DNA of 64,000 nucleotides from Haematobia irritans (GCF_050003625.1 NC_134398.1:72903635-72967634), one strand, 5' to 3'. Positions 10,771 to 23,235 are shown, numbered from the stretch's first letter. Translations and numbers: made by a program. Notes: generated by a model not told the origin, from the sequence alone.

Positions 10771-11082
10771 TTAGTAAGTTATTAATGTTTTCAACAATTT
10801 TATTGTTTCAGCTTCATCGCCAGCGTTAGAGAAAGGCAAGTAGCATAATTTTGCTATGGGATGAGTTAAAGTTCCGGTTTCTGTTCGCAGATCTGCGACT
10901 CGTACTTTCGTGTCGGAGCAATAGAGTTAGTAAGTTATTAATGTTTTAAACAATTTTATTGTTTCAGCTTCATCGCCAGAGTTAGAGAAAGGCAAGTAGC
11001 ATAATTTTGCTATGGGATGAGTTAAAGTTCCGGTTTCTGTTCGCACATCTGCGACTCGTACTTTCGTGTCGGAACCACAATA
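10771..11082 (-). repeat. 156-bp tandem duplication in the BEL pol end
   Basis: The segment starting TTAGTAAGTTATTAATG at 10771 is repeated at 10927 with only a few differences. Each unit encodes, on the minus strand, the C-terminal DUF5641 stretch (VRVADVRTETGTLTHPIAKL). A local segmental duplication within a dead element. Confidence 0.8.
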
Positions 11083-11347
11083 CGTTTTTACAATTCGGCC
11101 CAAAAGCCATTCATATGGAGGAAGCAAATAATCAATCACATGCATGTGGTGGTATAAATTTCCACTCGAATCCGTGAATAGAATACTTTTGAGATATTGA
11201 GCTGGAGGTAGTTTTAATAAACTGAGAAAACTCTCTAAGAAGTGTTCTACTAGCTCCAACAGAATTGCGACCATTATCTGAGTATACCCTGGATGGGAGC
11301 CCTCGCCTCCCCACAAACCTAGCTAATGCAACCTCAAAACGCAGCAT
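10927..11347 (-). pseudogene. BEL integrase core and DUF5641 tail, broken
   Basis: One frame holds the end of the rve integrase core (RFVGRRGLPSRVYSDNGRN, with the DNG catalytic-Asp context, then FIPPHA) and stops early. An overlapping frame carries the DUF5641 module (LLGRIVKTYCGSDTKVRVAD). The glutamate part of the catalytic triad and the region between the two are missing by internal deletion. The upstream H2C2 zinc-binding region is not recognisable in 11350-11860. Confidence 0.75.
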
Positions 11348-11860
11348 GCTTCTAGATGTATTGCTTTCGTGCTAAAACATACGAACACACACACGTAGCC
11401 TTTTATTATGGGGGCTTTTCTTAGAGAGGAACTTATAAGTTCAAATAAAGAGGGCAAAAATGAGAATTTCCAGTAAGAATTATTGGATATCTTTTCTTAT
11501 AGGGAAGAGATGAATTTGACAAGCGACCGTTTGCTCTAAGGACTTGGTCCGAGTCTAAAAAAGGGTTCAAAGTTAGCAACGCGCTTTTGTGAAGTAGTGG
11601 CTTTGAACCACGTAAAGCTTGATACTTAGTGTTATAACATCTTTGTTGAGTCAGCGATATGATGCGGGTTTTTGTAAATTGTATCTCATTTTGAGAGATT
11701 TCGATAGTCTAAGAAGTTCTATCTTTATTCGAACGAGGATGACTGTTGTGAAAGAAACGAAACAGGTTTGACAAATCACGCAAAGCCCTCGAGTATGAGG
11801 AAAGTCGAGAAATAATTTAATTTTCGTCAATCGTTACTTGATGAGAGGTAATTCTCTGTG

Positions 11861-13203
11861 TCAGTAAATTTGGTATAATGGGATTTTTTGTTGGCAAAGT
11901 GGATTCGGGATTTGTAAGCCACGAAGGGCCATTCCAATATCGGCGGGATTATGATGCGTAGCAATATATCTCCATTTTGCATTGGGTACCAGTTCGTGTA
12001 TTAGGGATGGTCGGTTGACTACATATGTCTCCCACGAATACGGAGGTTTCGATAGCCATCCAAGAACAATTGATGCATCAGACCATAGGGTGACTGATGT
12101 AACTTGATTGTCGAATATTTGCGAAATATATTTAACTAAATGGGACAGTAAATGCGCACCATTTACTTCTAATTTAGGCAAGGACACTGGTTTGATTGGA
12201 GCCACTTTTCTTTTTGCCATAAACAAATTTGAGAAAACTGTTGAAGTGGAGGTTTGCAGTCTGAGATACACGCAGGCACAGTAAGCTCCTTTAGATGAGT
12301 CGCAAAATCCATGTATTTGGATTTTATCTGTGGGCATATACTGAGTCCATCGAGGTATTTCTATGACATTCATTTGAGACAAGACATATAATATATAATT
12401 CCAATTGCGAAGCGAATCTGAAGATATTTCATTATCCCAACCAGATTTCTCCATCCATAGTTGCTGCATAAGCACCTTGGCTCTTATTATCACAGGAGCT
12501 ACCCATCCTACTGGGTCAAAAAGTTGAGCCACTTGGGAAAGTACTTGACGCTTTGTAGTGGATGTATGAGTTTGAGCAGAAATTGTGGAATATGAGAATT
12601 TATCGCACAGAGCATTCCATTAAAGCCAAGAGTCTTTGTTGAACTACATTCAGCGAAGCGCAATAAGTTTAAATCATACATGTCTTCGGGAAGTAGATCT
12701 TTTAGAAATTCGGGATCATTTGCTGTGATCTTCTTTAATGGGAAACCTGCTGAATTGAGTACGGAGACGAGAGACTTGCGAGATGCAATGGTTTCCACCA
12801 AACAAAATGTCGTCAACATACGTTTCTCTTCTTAAAATCTTTGCAACTTCAGGGAATTGAGTTTCTGAATCAGAAGCAAGTTGTAACATAGTGCATATTG
12901 CAAGAAAGGGGGCACAGTTGATACCAAATGTAACTCTATTTAATTGGTAGTCCTGAACAGGGCCTTTAGGGTCCTTGAAATAGAATCCTTTGATAAGCTC
13001 TATCATCGGGATGTATCTTTATTTGTCGATACATTTTTTGAATGTTTTGAAGTGAAAAACCCTGATTTCGGTTTGCGGGATGCGTTGAATACTATTCGCA
13101 CTTTAGTGGATTTATGTTCTGGACGAACAACCGCACGATGAGGGAGGTAAAAGGAATAAAATTTACATTGAGCACATATTTCTTGGGAGGAAGTTTCTTC
13201 CAT
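11861..13203 (-). pseudogene. BEL/Pao reverse transcriptase and RNase H region, frameshifted
   Basis: Four overlapping minus-strand frames together cover RT to RNase H. RT landmarks are FYLPHRAVVRPEH and VRIVFNASRKP (13203-13003), FGINCAPFLAICTMLQLA and the catalytic YVDD (13006-12716). Then come AGFPLKKITAND (12819-12508), FDPVGWVAPVIIRAKVLMQQ, HGFCDSSKGAYCACVY and LWSDASIVLGWLSKP (12532-11861), the last two being RNase H strands. Homology with the intact pol at 43.3-44.6 kb is clear throughout. At least three frame changes and missing segments (for example between the RT start and the YVDD part) make it non-functional. Confidence 0.85.
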
Positions 13204-13249
13204 ATGGTCTTCTTGCCTTAAATAGTAAGTTTGTCTCTACTTACACATA

Positions 13250-16200
13250 CGTCGGCCCAATCCATTGACGCTCCTTTAAAACTGAAAAATGTAAAAAGCA
13301 TGGAATATATATAGAAATACATGTTTCAAAATAATAAACTTTAATATTACTTAACTTTGAAATATTGTATGCATTTCCATTTTTAAATATTTATTAATTT
13401 ATCTTCCTTCTCACTTTCTTGTGAAGAGACAATAAATAGTTTGTTGTCAATTATGGTCAAAGCACACAATAATACTAAAAGAATTTGGCCAACAAAATGC
13501 AAGCGAAGCCAAAAAACACAAGCTCGAAATCAAACACACACATTCACACTCACAATGCTTCATACATACATGCGAACAATATACCAAAAACCTTTACATA
13601 TTCCGTATTCTGATTTGATATGACTCATAAAGGAATATCAAGTTAAAGTTTTCTTATTTTAAGCCGTAGTCGGCTTAAGATAGCAGACGAAATGCAAGCC
13701 AAACAACAACACTAACACTAAAGGCCAAACTTAATGTTTAATTGAAAATTCACTGTATGTAAGGAAAAAAAAATATTCTTATTTTAACTCAAAACAAGCT
13801 TAAATCAAACTTCAAGTACTTAAATTGCACAAATAAGCGCACTTTGTACATAATATGAGTATAACTTAGTATTTGCGTACTTAAAATTTTAAGTGCGGAT
13901 TCAGGCTAGAAATAAGAATTTGAAACTTGATTTTAGAAGTATACTTTTCTTTGGGTGTAGAGAATCTGTTTGGACTGCAATATCAGCATTGAAAAATGAA
14001 ATGAAAATGAAAGGAAAACTTCTCGAAAATGGGCGATGGCTTTGCACTGTTCACGTTTGAGGGAAATTTTCCCGAAGTACCTTGATCCGACGGATTGAGC
14101 ATTTTTGTGAACAAATCCAGTTGAAAAAATTGAGTGAGAAAAGATTTTCGACAATTCGTGAACAATTCGTCTTTAACAAATATTCTTTAATTGTCCTAAT
14201 GAAATGAAATAAACTGATAAACCGTACGCAAAGTTTTGCTAAGCAGATTTTTGACAGATTGAATATTGTATACAAAATACAGTCAGAAAAAGTTTTGGTT
14301 TCAATATCGTTATTACAATAATTCGTGAAAGATGTTATAGAAGTTTTAAGATTTATTGAAATATTTAAAGTAGTCGTAGTACTGATCGTGTAAACTGAGA
14401 ATTTAACGTGATTCAGCAAAATTTTCTGAAAATTTTCCAATTCTATCAGTGTATTGGGTAAAAAGTTATAAATTAAGAGCAAATTTCGTGACAATCTTCC
14501 AGTTAAACGCGATTAGTACCTGACCGAAATAGTTCATAAGAATGCAATTTTGAGACACTATAGGTGAGAAATCGAGTTGCTATATTTCAGTTGAAAAATA
14601 AACCAGAACTGGAAGACCTATTTTTGCTATATTTCCCTTGACAAAATATAGCTACAGGTTGTTTCTAAACCCAGAGAATGACACAATATCCGACATTATA
14701 GTAATGCAATTGAGACTGATAAATTGATATTAAGCTTTTATATAGCAGTTGAAATACATAACTCTAAGTGTATCGTAACAATTAAGTGATTTTTTTGTTA
14801 TATTTCAGTTGACAAAATATAGCAAAAAGTTATTCGTAAACACTGGGAAATTAAATTTCCGGTATCATATAAAGAGATATGTCCTCGTATAATTCGAATT
14901 TAAAATTCGTAGAATTCTATGCAACAAAATAGAATCAGATTGAAAACGTATTCAAGCGCTAATTATTTCAAGAAATCACCGTAGAATAAAACATACATGT
15001 GTTTATCCACCTTTGTAAAAGTGATTTAAAAACACAGTACATTCGAATATAAAATCACAGTACAAATTCCTCAAACTATAAAAATGTTCACTTACACCCA
15101 GAAAAAAGTGACCCCTTCTTTAAGTTAAAATGAAGTAATTGTGATGAAAGTTGAACATCGTATAGCGCCAAAGACATTTTTATTTTTTTTGAACGATGTG
15201 ATTTTCGTTGAAATTAGGTAGAATGCATTCCATATATTAGTTAACATTTTCCTATATTTATGTACCACTATACTACAGAATGAAAAAATTTAACTGAACT
15301 GAATTCATATATGGAATGATTTTATTGAACTTTTTTCATTCATTGGGACAAATCTTACATATTTGTGGTAAACCTTTTTACTTCAAACTTAGAACTGCTT
15401 CGTTTTTAAATACAATTGTATTTATTTATATAGGTAATTTTTTCTTCAATAAAATACACGTTTTATTAATATATTAAATATATTTATTAAGAATCAACAG
15501 CATCGACTGGCCTTGAAATATTAGTTTATTATTCCACTATTTCCAATTTCCATGTAATGTCATCAACTGTAAAACGCATTTTTTCTTCTTCTTGTACCTT
15601 TCACTTTTAATAAGTTGCTGCGTAACGAGTTTCTCCTCCTTTTACAATTTCAATACCTACAAATAAAAAAAATCATAAACCAATTTTTTCACAAAAGGTT
15701 AGCGTCACTGAATGTTACCTGTTAATTGAAGATTCCAAAATGAAAACGAATGAAGGGGTTGTTATTCTGTTTTCTTTCGTTATGCACCATCACGAACATA
15801 GTTTTTTCTCACTAATTTAAAATAACAAATATTTTATATATTTTATTTATTATATTATTTTTTGACAATCCCTCCGTATACCATAACAACGCTTCCAACT
15901 AAAAAAATAACCCACGCGCAAACATACCGATTACATCGATGACAGTTATCGATTACAGGTAGATAAAAGAAATATAGGAAGAAATATATTCTAACAAGTG
16001 TGTCTCCTTAAGTTTTAAAAGGATTGAATACTTCTTAGTACGAATGAACTAAAATATTTTTCTTTGCCAAGTGTTATTCGTATGTATGATAAGCTTTCTA
16101 TAATAAAGGAAGTCAGAATTATCATTTTATAAGAAATTTTACTAAATTTGAGGAAACTTGGTTTTAGTTCATATTTTGTTTATTTTTACGAATGCTTTGT

Positions 16201-16756
16201 TATCAGTGAATAAAATTTTCTTGTTCAGTAGTAAATTCTTATACCCAGCGAAGAAAACAGTATTAGTAAAATTCCATGCTTTATTCTAGTTAATGAACTA
16301 TTCCTAACTGCTTTAAGTTTAGGATTTTTTTACTGAAGCAAGTAAATTTTATTATTTTAAACAAAAATTTAACTTAATGGAATTAAATTGGCTAAACTAA
16401 ATTGATGAACATTTTTTCCTTTAGTTCCGTAGGCACTTTTTTCTTGGCCAAAATCTACAGAGTACACTTTCAAATATAAAATATACACTTTTTGGATCAA
16501 CCTAAAAAAGACATGTGTATTTTCTTCAAATCCACATAGAAAACAATTCAAAACATAAAATAGCCAGTTTTGGGATCAGCCATTTTTACGTTGAACGATT
16601 CTCAATTAGCGGATGTATATTGCATGTTCATCGATCAACGTCACAATTCAACTAGATATGAAGTTTTTTACTCTACTTTGATTTACCTTATGTTCTCCTT
16701 GCTTGGCTTATGCTGGTTTGTAAATCCTCTCCTCGAGTGGACCATGTTTAAAGTCG
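13250..16756. other. AT-rich non-coding interval
   Basis: No gene recognised in 3.5 kb. Around 14560-14840 the phrase TATATTTCAGTTGACAAAATATAGC recurs in related forms, suggesting a degenerate repeat. At about 15095 an ACACCCAGAAAAAAGTGACC start resembles the ends of many dipteran MITEs, but I found no matching right end. Frames of up to 147 codons at 13.9-14.5 kb are overlapping and motif-free. If 9.86 and 16.76 kb are LTRs of one BEL element, this interval is where its gag should be, and I see none. Confidence 0.45.
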
Positions 16757-17216
16757 GGGTATAGGGGGATTGGCGACGGTGGCTGTTTGGAGTGAGAGCG
16801 AATTGGACACCAATTCCTGGAGTAGTGTGGACTGTATAACACTTTGAGATACCAAGGGCCTAGAAGAATTGTGGAATGTCAGTAGGTGGAATAAAATCTC
16901 AGTGTATGGTTAGGTTAAGGCTAAGGGCCTAGAAGAATTGTGGAATGTCAGTAGGTGGAATAAAATCTCAGTGTATGAGAATACCACCAAGCCGAGCAGC
17001 AGGAAAGATAAGAAAGTAAAGACGGATATTACAATTTTGAGGTAGTGTGGATTTATTGAGGGGTATGCTCACCGTTTGAGTTATTAAAAGGAATAGAATG
17101 ATTAGCAGTAATTTAACTATCCAAGAAACTTAAGATATAAAGTTACAATTCACAATAACGCATTTCGATTAGTTGACAATTTAGATGAATCTTAAAACTA
17201 TTTCATGGATTTTTCA
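16757..17216 (+). repeat. Dispersed 360-bp repeat, copy B, with internal 69-bp duplication
   Basis: Matches 9858-10218 in the same orientation, starting GGGTATAGGGGGATTGGCGA. It is longer because the stretch beginning AAGGGCCTAGAAGAATTG at 16854 is repeated at 16923, with a GTTAGGTTAAGG linker between. Homology with copy A ends at TTTCATGGATTTTTCAA. Confidence 0.65.
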
Positions 17217-17524
17217 AGTTAAATACAAGGAATACTTTATACAACAAATCAACTGCCGTTAATATATGAGTAATTGGGTATTCGTTCCCATCAAAATATA
17301 AGGAAATTTGTTTTACATCGAAATTTCTCCCAATCACCAGTAAACAGGGTTGAATGGCAGACCCTTGTATTTTTCTTAAATTTAGTTTTAACCCTTCGTT
17401 GCATGATTTAATTTCCGCAAAGATAAAAATTTTTTGGTATGTTAGAGCTCTTGTTTTTATAGTTATGAGCCCAAAAAACCAAATTTCGTTCAGTTCCGAT
17501 GTTTTGAAAAAAAAGTTACGTAAC

Positions 17525-17540
17525 ATTGCATATATGCAAT
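17525..17540. repeat. Subterminal 16-bp palindrome of piggyBac element (left)
   Basis: ATTGCATATATGCAAT, a perfect palindrome about 130 bp inside the left end. Identical copies stand at 19543-19558 and 19935-19950, the last directly beside the right inverted repeat. Repeated subterminal palindromes in DNA transposons are usually transposase-binding sites; that role is inference. Confidence 0.7.
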
Positions 17541-17701
17541 TTCATGCAGCTGATCAGGAAAAAATCTAATTTTTTGAGAGCACGATTTTATTAGTATGTT
17601 AGAGTTCAAAGTCAATCTTTAGAGATTTTTAACAATTTTATTAAATATTACTAAATATTTATGTACATAGTTTTCATTAGCTTAAAATATATGTCGAAAA
17701 T

Positions 17702-19568
17702 TTATTCCAAATGAAATTTTTTGAAGCAATTTCTAAATTTGTTAAAGCACAAGCTGGTGTCGCACTTTTCGCACTTAATATATGTGTAACCATTACAACC
17801 AGGGAATTTGCATGTTATGCGATTATCCAGCCATAGAGGCCAATGCCCAACTCGATCAAGACGGACTTCATCTTGAGGAAGAGGCAAACATCTTTGATGC
17901 TTTCGCTGCAAAATTTCAAGAAAACAATAAATTAGCATACCCTAATATTTAATTAAAAATATTGTAGTACATACCTTTGTACCAATATTTCTTGTTACCT
18001 CTGAAGGTCTTCCTCTCTGCGTTGATGTTTTACCCATTTTGCAAAGAGTTTCACCCACATTTAAAAGAAAATCTGCCAAACTTTCCTTTACTTCATTACC
18101 TTTTTGCGCCTCAGCACGTTTATATAAAAGCCAAGCAAGTGGTAAAAAAGTTGCAAGTACCATTTTTTAGAACGAATTTTGATTTTGTTACGCCCTATGA
18201 ACGAATCCAACAAGTCAACTCCTCCCATGAATTTGTTGCACTCTAAAACTATATTAGGACAATCAATGGTTGTTTTGCGTCCTAGTTTTTTTTCAAATCT
18301 TTCATCTGTTTTCTCGGTGTTCTTGCCACAATAGTTTGACATGAGATTAACATGTTTGACATGAGTTAACATGTCCCTCCAAGAAACAGGAGATGCATAA
18401 CAGTTGTCAACCAATGCAACATATTCCATGGATTCTCCACGTGGTCTTTTCATAATAACTTTGTCGTCCAAAAATTTAAAGTTTGGAACTCTATTCCGCC
18501 GCACTGTTCCAAGTGAATATATTCCACGTTTAGCTAATGTATCTATTAGTTGCAAAGATGTAAAAGTTGTCGAAATAAACTTTGAAATTTTGGTGAAGAG
18601 GAACATCTCGTAATAGTCTTATGACAATATTTGAACTAGATCCCAAATCTAGTTCTTCAGGCAGTCTATGTGCGGCATTGTTCTCTTGGTCTGTATATAT
18701 TTCAAAATTATAATTAAATCCGGATATTCCAGCTAGCACATATAGTTTGAACCCCCATTTATGTGGTTTCATTGGCAGATATAGTTTAAGGTATGATTTG
18801 CATTTTGTGGAACATAGTTGCTCATCCACGGAGAGGAAGCTTTCATATGGTACCGACTTAAATTTTTCAACCAAATGAGTAATTAAAAAGGCGATCAAAA
18901 CTGGGATCAGGTATTGATTTTATTTCGCCATTGTTACTGAAATGTAGTATTGACTTAATTTTTTCAAATCTATTTACAGACATTGTTTCCTGTATAGTTT
19001 TATTTCCGACAATAGGTGTCCAGTATCGTCTGTTGTTTGGAATTTGGATTACTGACATGAGAATGCATATTCCGAGAAATTTTTGTAGTTCCACATCATC
19101 AATTTTCTCGGGACGTGCTGGATTTTTTTGCAACTATATAAGTTTGATTGGTATGTAATATATGTACTTCAAAAGATCCTCGGAGAAAAAGTATTTAAAA
19201 AAGCTACAAGCTCCGCTTAAATTTAAAATATGATTCGGCAAGTTTTCACTACCTTTAAAACCTGTGTCTAGGTTGCCACTGTCAAAACTCTTTCGCTTCC
19301 ATATAATCTTACTATATTTCTTTTTGAGTGTGTAATCAAAATGGTGCTCTTGATATTGATTCGCTTCTTCTTCTTTTCGTCTTTCTTCGTTATGGGCTCG
19401 ATCTACATCGAACTCCATGTTAATGTCTCCATCATCATTATCGAAATATTCATCTTCACTTTCATCCCAACATTCTATAATTTTTTCAATCCCCTCATCG
19501 GTAAGTGCCCTGATAGAAACAAAAATGGATTGAATGCATGACATTGCATATATGCAATTGTATGGCAT
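17702..19568 (-). pseudogene. piggyBac transposase (DDE_Tnp_1_7), broken
   Basis: The N-terminal acidic region (ECWDESEDEYFDNDDGD) leads into the DDE_Tnp_1_7 domain. The three expected catalytic aspartates are visible in SVDEQLCSTK (about 18830), VYFDNFY (about 18570) and MGGVDLLDSF (about 18220). The C-terminal cysteine-rich domain (CKFPGCNGYTYIKCEKCDTSLCF) is intact. A 69-bp intron with GTATGT...TTTTGCAG borders at 17906-17974 joins the last two coding parts in phase. Damage: an in-frame TAG at 19134-19136, and frame changes near 18880, 18560 and 18150. The first methionine is uncertain because the frame opens inside a subterminal palindrome. Confidence 0.9.
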
Positions 19569-20197
19569 ATGTGCAATTTCAGTTTATATAGGCGCAAACG
19601 CATGAAATTGCAGATATGATATCATTCATCGTGGAGCACGTGTAAATATTATTTGTATCATAATATTAAACACATATCAACGAAAATAGAGTAAACTTTT
19701 CAAATCATACTTACATTTTACAAAAATTTATCAAATTTTCAAAATATTCAGAAAAATAGATCAGCTTTTTTGAGGTACTCAAAATGCCTATTATTATTTC
19801 GCTTAATTTAGATGAACTAGTCACGATGCTGGAACAAATTGTTATAAAATAGAATGTTTAGCATCTATAGAGTGATATAGAAACAAAATAACGGTAAAAT
19901 ATAGTAGTAATTGCCAGATAGACATAAAAGTAACATTGCATATATGCAATGTCATGCAACGAAGGGTTAATTTCATTTCTTCCGGTGTCTGAGCCATTAT
20001 TGCAAATGCCGATTGGGAATCGGCTATTGAGATTTTTTTTCGCCGTTTTCTTCTACCATCTTTAAATTAGATGGGAAAAGCATATGACAGTTCCATAGCA
20101 AGGCTAAAGTCTTTGATTCTGTAAAATCAAATATATTTTATAATGGAATTACATATATATTGCAGAGAACACAAAATTACCTTCGCTGCAGGCTTCC

Positions 20198-20255
20198 AAT
20201 TCTTGAAGTTTTTTGGAGAGAGATCAGCTTCTCTCTCCAAAAAACTTCAAGAATT
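20198..20255. repeat. Perfect 25-bp inverted repeat (hairpin)
   Basis: Arm 20198-20222 (AATTCTTGAAGTTTTTTGGA then GAGAG) and its exact complement 20231-20255, separated by an 8-nt loop ATCAGCTT. It lies in an exon-like part of the decayed gene and interrupts its reading frame, so it looks like a templated inverted duplication rather than an RNA structure under selection. Confidence 0.8.
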
Positions 20256-21599
20256 CATTGTCAACAAGTTTATTAATTTCGACTCGTAAAAACGCCAATG
20301 CGATGGAAAATCTTTTGCCTTGGGGTATTTCAAATTGGAATCTATATATACCTGTAAAATATAATAAAAACATTTTATATAATCGGACCATTTTTCTAGG
20401 ACTTCTTTTGATGATTTTGATTCAGCGATTTGGCTGAATTGTAGTTTGGGCGCATTTTCTCCAAAATAGGTCTAATTCATCGTTAGACACTGTTGAAGCG
20501 AGTTCAGCAAGCTACCATTGGAGAACTTCCCTAATGACTTATATGATTGATGCTTATGGAGAGCAAATACGGATTCGATCCAAATCTCTTTATTTTTCTC
20601 TTATGTTTAAGATAATAGTTTGTTTTGCACCAAAGTTATCTTATTCCTTTTTCTATTTTACTTGAAGTATGATTTTGTAATTATTTATCTTTGCATTCGT
20701 TTTCATCCTTCCATTATATAGTAACCGTTTCATTTCTAACGGATTTAAATATTGAATTTTATCAGTGAAATGGTTAGTTAAGTTTGAGCAGTTGAAGTAA
20801 ACGGGTCAAGTTGACTCTTCAATAAATTTAACTCAACAATAAGGTGGTGTCTTTTTTATTTCGTAAGGCACTAGGCTTCGCGCTCCATTTTTAAAGACAC
20901 TTGGAGTTCTTAGCCCCACGAGAGCTTCAACCAGAAGCACGAGTCAGCATATGCTGACTGGCTCTTCAACCCCCACCAATTGCACTATCGAAACAAACGA
21001 TTTAGTGCAATTTAACAGATACATTTTTTGATCGTAGAAACTTCGAGGTTTCGTCTGCATCACGTTTCGTAACTGAAATCAACAGAATTAGAATTTATTA
21101 AATCAAAATTCTTTAATGTCGTCTTACTGTAGATAACTTCTGTCGGTTGCATCTCTTTAGACTTTTCGGTAAGTATACCTCGGGTTTGTCGCCGTAAGTT
21201 ATATATTTTGTGATATCATTTACCTTTTTTCCTGAAGCATAAAATTCATGACAAAACAATGTATCAATATTTTTAAAATTTCTTTATTTTACAGGTATAT
21301 AACTAATAGTATGTACCAGCGATTCTGTTGGAAATATTTTTCAAAATTTGTTTTTCGATTTCACTGCAATCTGCAAAGCTACAATCGTATCCCTTCGATT
21401 CGACATACTTAGCGATTGTTCCAATTAACAAGTTTCTTTGCTCCTCAGAAAAAGTATTTTTTTCCGCGTAATATTCAAGCAAAAGTTTTCCGATTTGGGT
21501 ATCAGAGAGCATGTCGTGGACCGAACACATAAGTTTTCTCACATGGGCCTGCTGCTCACTTATACAAGGTTCTATGCTATATCCTCCACACAATTCGTG

Positions 21600-21934
21600 A
21601 TTTTATTTTATTTTTTTATTACATTTATGTTCAAATTGCGCAAAATCTCCAAGTAGGAAATCCCGAAACAACATTTCAATGTGTTTGGAGGACAAAATGG
21701 GTAATGTTTTCATGTTTATGTGGTGTTCTATAAAATATTACAATAATACAATGATTCCGTTTGAGTTTCGTTTAGTAGAAACATTGAGACATTTTTGGAA
21801 AATTGTAAAAATTTACCTTTTGGTATTTATTTTAATTGCTCCGAAGGACAACATTTGAATTCTTTACCTTTGAATTATCCTACCTAATAGAAAAATATAT
21901 CGTTTTTAAGAAAATAGAATTCTAATTTTTACAA
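21600..21934. other. Spacer between two decayed coding regions
   Basis: AT-rich, no motif-bearing frame and no terminal repeat seen. Confidence 0.4.
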
Positions 21935-22289
21935 GTAAACAAATTTTTCATTCATTTCAACTACAACCTCCAGATTTATAATATCGAAATTATCGTTTAT
22001 TTTTATACCCTCCACCATAGGATGGGGGTATATTAACTTTGTCATTCCGTTTGTAACACATCGAAATATTGCTCTAAGACCCCATAAAGTATATATATTC
22101 TGGGTCGTGGTGAAATTCTGAGTCGATCTAAGCATGTCCGTCCGTCCGTCCGTCTGTCCGTCTGTCCGGCTGTCCGGCTGTCCGTCCGTCTGTGGAAATC
22201 ACGCTAACTTCCGAACGAAACAAGCTATCGACTTGAAACTTGGCACAAGTAGTTGTTATTGATGTAGGTCGGATGGTATTGAAAATGGG

Positions 22290-23235
22290 CCATATCGGAC
22301 CACGTTTACGTATAGCTCCCATATAAACCGATCCACAAATTTGGCTTGGGGAGCCTCCCGGAGCAGCAAAATTCATCCGTTCCGGTTGAAATTTGGTACG
22401 TGGTCTTAGTATACGGTCTCTAACAACCATGCAAAAATTGGTCCATATCGGTCCATAATTATATATAGCCCCCATATAAACCGATCCCCAGATTTGACCT
22501 CCGGAGCCTCTTGGAGGGGCAAAATTCATCCGATCCGATTGAAATTTGGTACCTGATGTTAGTATATGGTCTCTAACAACCATGCAAAAATTGGTCCATA
22601 TCGGTCCATAATTATATATAGCCCCCATATAAACCGATCCCCAGATTTGACCTCCGGAGACTTTTGGAGGGGCAAAATTCATCCGATACGGTTGAAATTT
22701 GGCACCTGATGTTAGTATACGGCCTCCAACAACCATGCAAAAATTGGTCCATATCGGTCCATAATTATATATAGCCCCCATATAAACCGATCCCCAGATT
22801 TGACCTCCGGAGCCTCTTGGAGGGGAAAAATTCATCCGATCCGGTTGAAATTTGGTACCTGATGTTAGTTTACGGCCTCTAATAACCATGCAAAAATTGG
22901 TCCATATCGGTCCATAATTATATATAGCCCCCATATAAACCGATCCCCAGATTTGACCTCCGGAGCCTCTTGGAAGAGCAAAATTCATCCGATCCAGTTG
23001 AAATTTGGTACATGGTGTTAGTATATGGTCTCTAACAACCATGCAAAAATTAGTCCATATCGGTCCATAGTTATATATAGTTCCCATATAAACCGTCCCC
23101 AGATTTGACGTCCGGAACCTCTTGGAGGAGCAAAAGTCATCCGATACGGTTGAAATTTGGTACATTTTGTCAATATGTGGCCTCTAACAGCCATGTAAAA
23201 ATTGGTCCATATCGGTCTTTAGTTATATATAGCCG
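22290..23235 (-). repeat. Tandem array of ~153-bp units (about 6)
   Basis: The phrase GGTCCATATCGGTCCATA recurs near 22440, 22593, 22746, 22899, 23052 and 23204, a spacing of 152-153 bp. Because 153 is divisible by 3, one minus-strand frame stays open for 345 codons; I regard that frame as an artefact of repetition, not a protein. Confidence 0.9.

Larger units (their letters stand above)
10372..13203 (-). mobile_element. Decayed BEL/Pao LTR retrotransposon fragment
   Basis: Read on the minus strand, the order is reverse transcriptase (13203 downward), RNase H/A17-like region, part of the integrase, the DUF5641 tail, and then a zinc-knuckle ORF. Several frameshifts, an internal integrase deletion and a 156-bp tandem duplication show it is dead. 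It is related to, but clearly diverged from, the young BEL element at 38.4-48.1 kb. No gag lies upstream in the expected place (13.3-16.7 kb appears non-coding), so the 5' part is lost or replaced. Confidence 0.8.
17392..19966 (-). mobile_element. piggyBac-family DNA transposon, 2575 bp, in duplicated TTAA
   Basis: Both ends carry the 15-bp inverted repeat CCCTTCGTTGCATGA, and TTAA flanks the element at 17388-17391 and 19967-19970, the signature target of piggyBac. The palindrome ATTGCATATATGCAAT occurs at 17525-17540, 19543-19558 and 19935-19950. The minus strand encodes a damaged transposase. The element interrupts an older decayed coding sequence. Confidence 0.93.
17213..21593 (-). pseudogene. 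Decayed multi-exon gene of an uncharacterised insect family, split by piggyBac
   Basis: Pieces on the minus strand fit one protein family that I have seen only as uncharacterised, often repeat-associated, insect proteins. 21593-21303 encodes an N-terminal-like module (phrases DTQIGKLLLEYYAEKNTF, RNLLIGTIAKYVESKGYDC). Near 20370-20260 a segment reads YPKAKDFPSHWRFYES. 20118-20040 follows after an intron with AAG/GTAATT donor and TTTTACAG acceptor. The C-terminal segment (QGSAIQPCLLVIGR, then LYFDGNEYPITHIL) lies at 17391-17213. The piggyBac insertion separates QTPEEMK (19975-20000) from this C-terminal part. Frame changes and a hairpin-forming duplication show decay. Whether it was a host gene or an element gene is unknown. 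Confidence 0.5.

Noticed and set aside
13933..14494. 147-codon frame and overlapping frames on the minus strand
   Set aside because: Low-complexity Asn/Ile/Phe composition typical of random AT-rich DNA and no motif.
22128..23165. 345-codon open frame on the minus strand
   Set aside because: It is a by-product of a tandem repeat whose unit length (153 bp) is a multiple of three; the translated repeats show no protein-like features and lie in a non-coding dispersed repeat.
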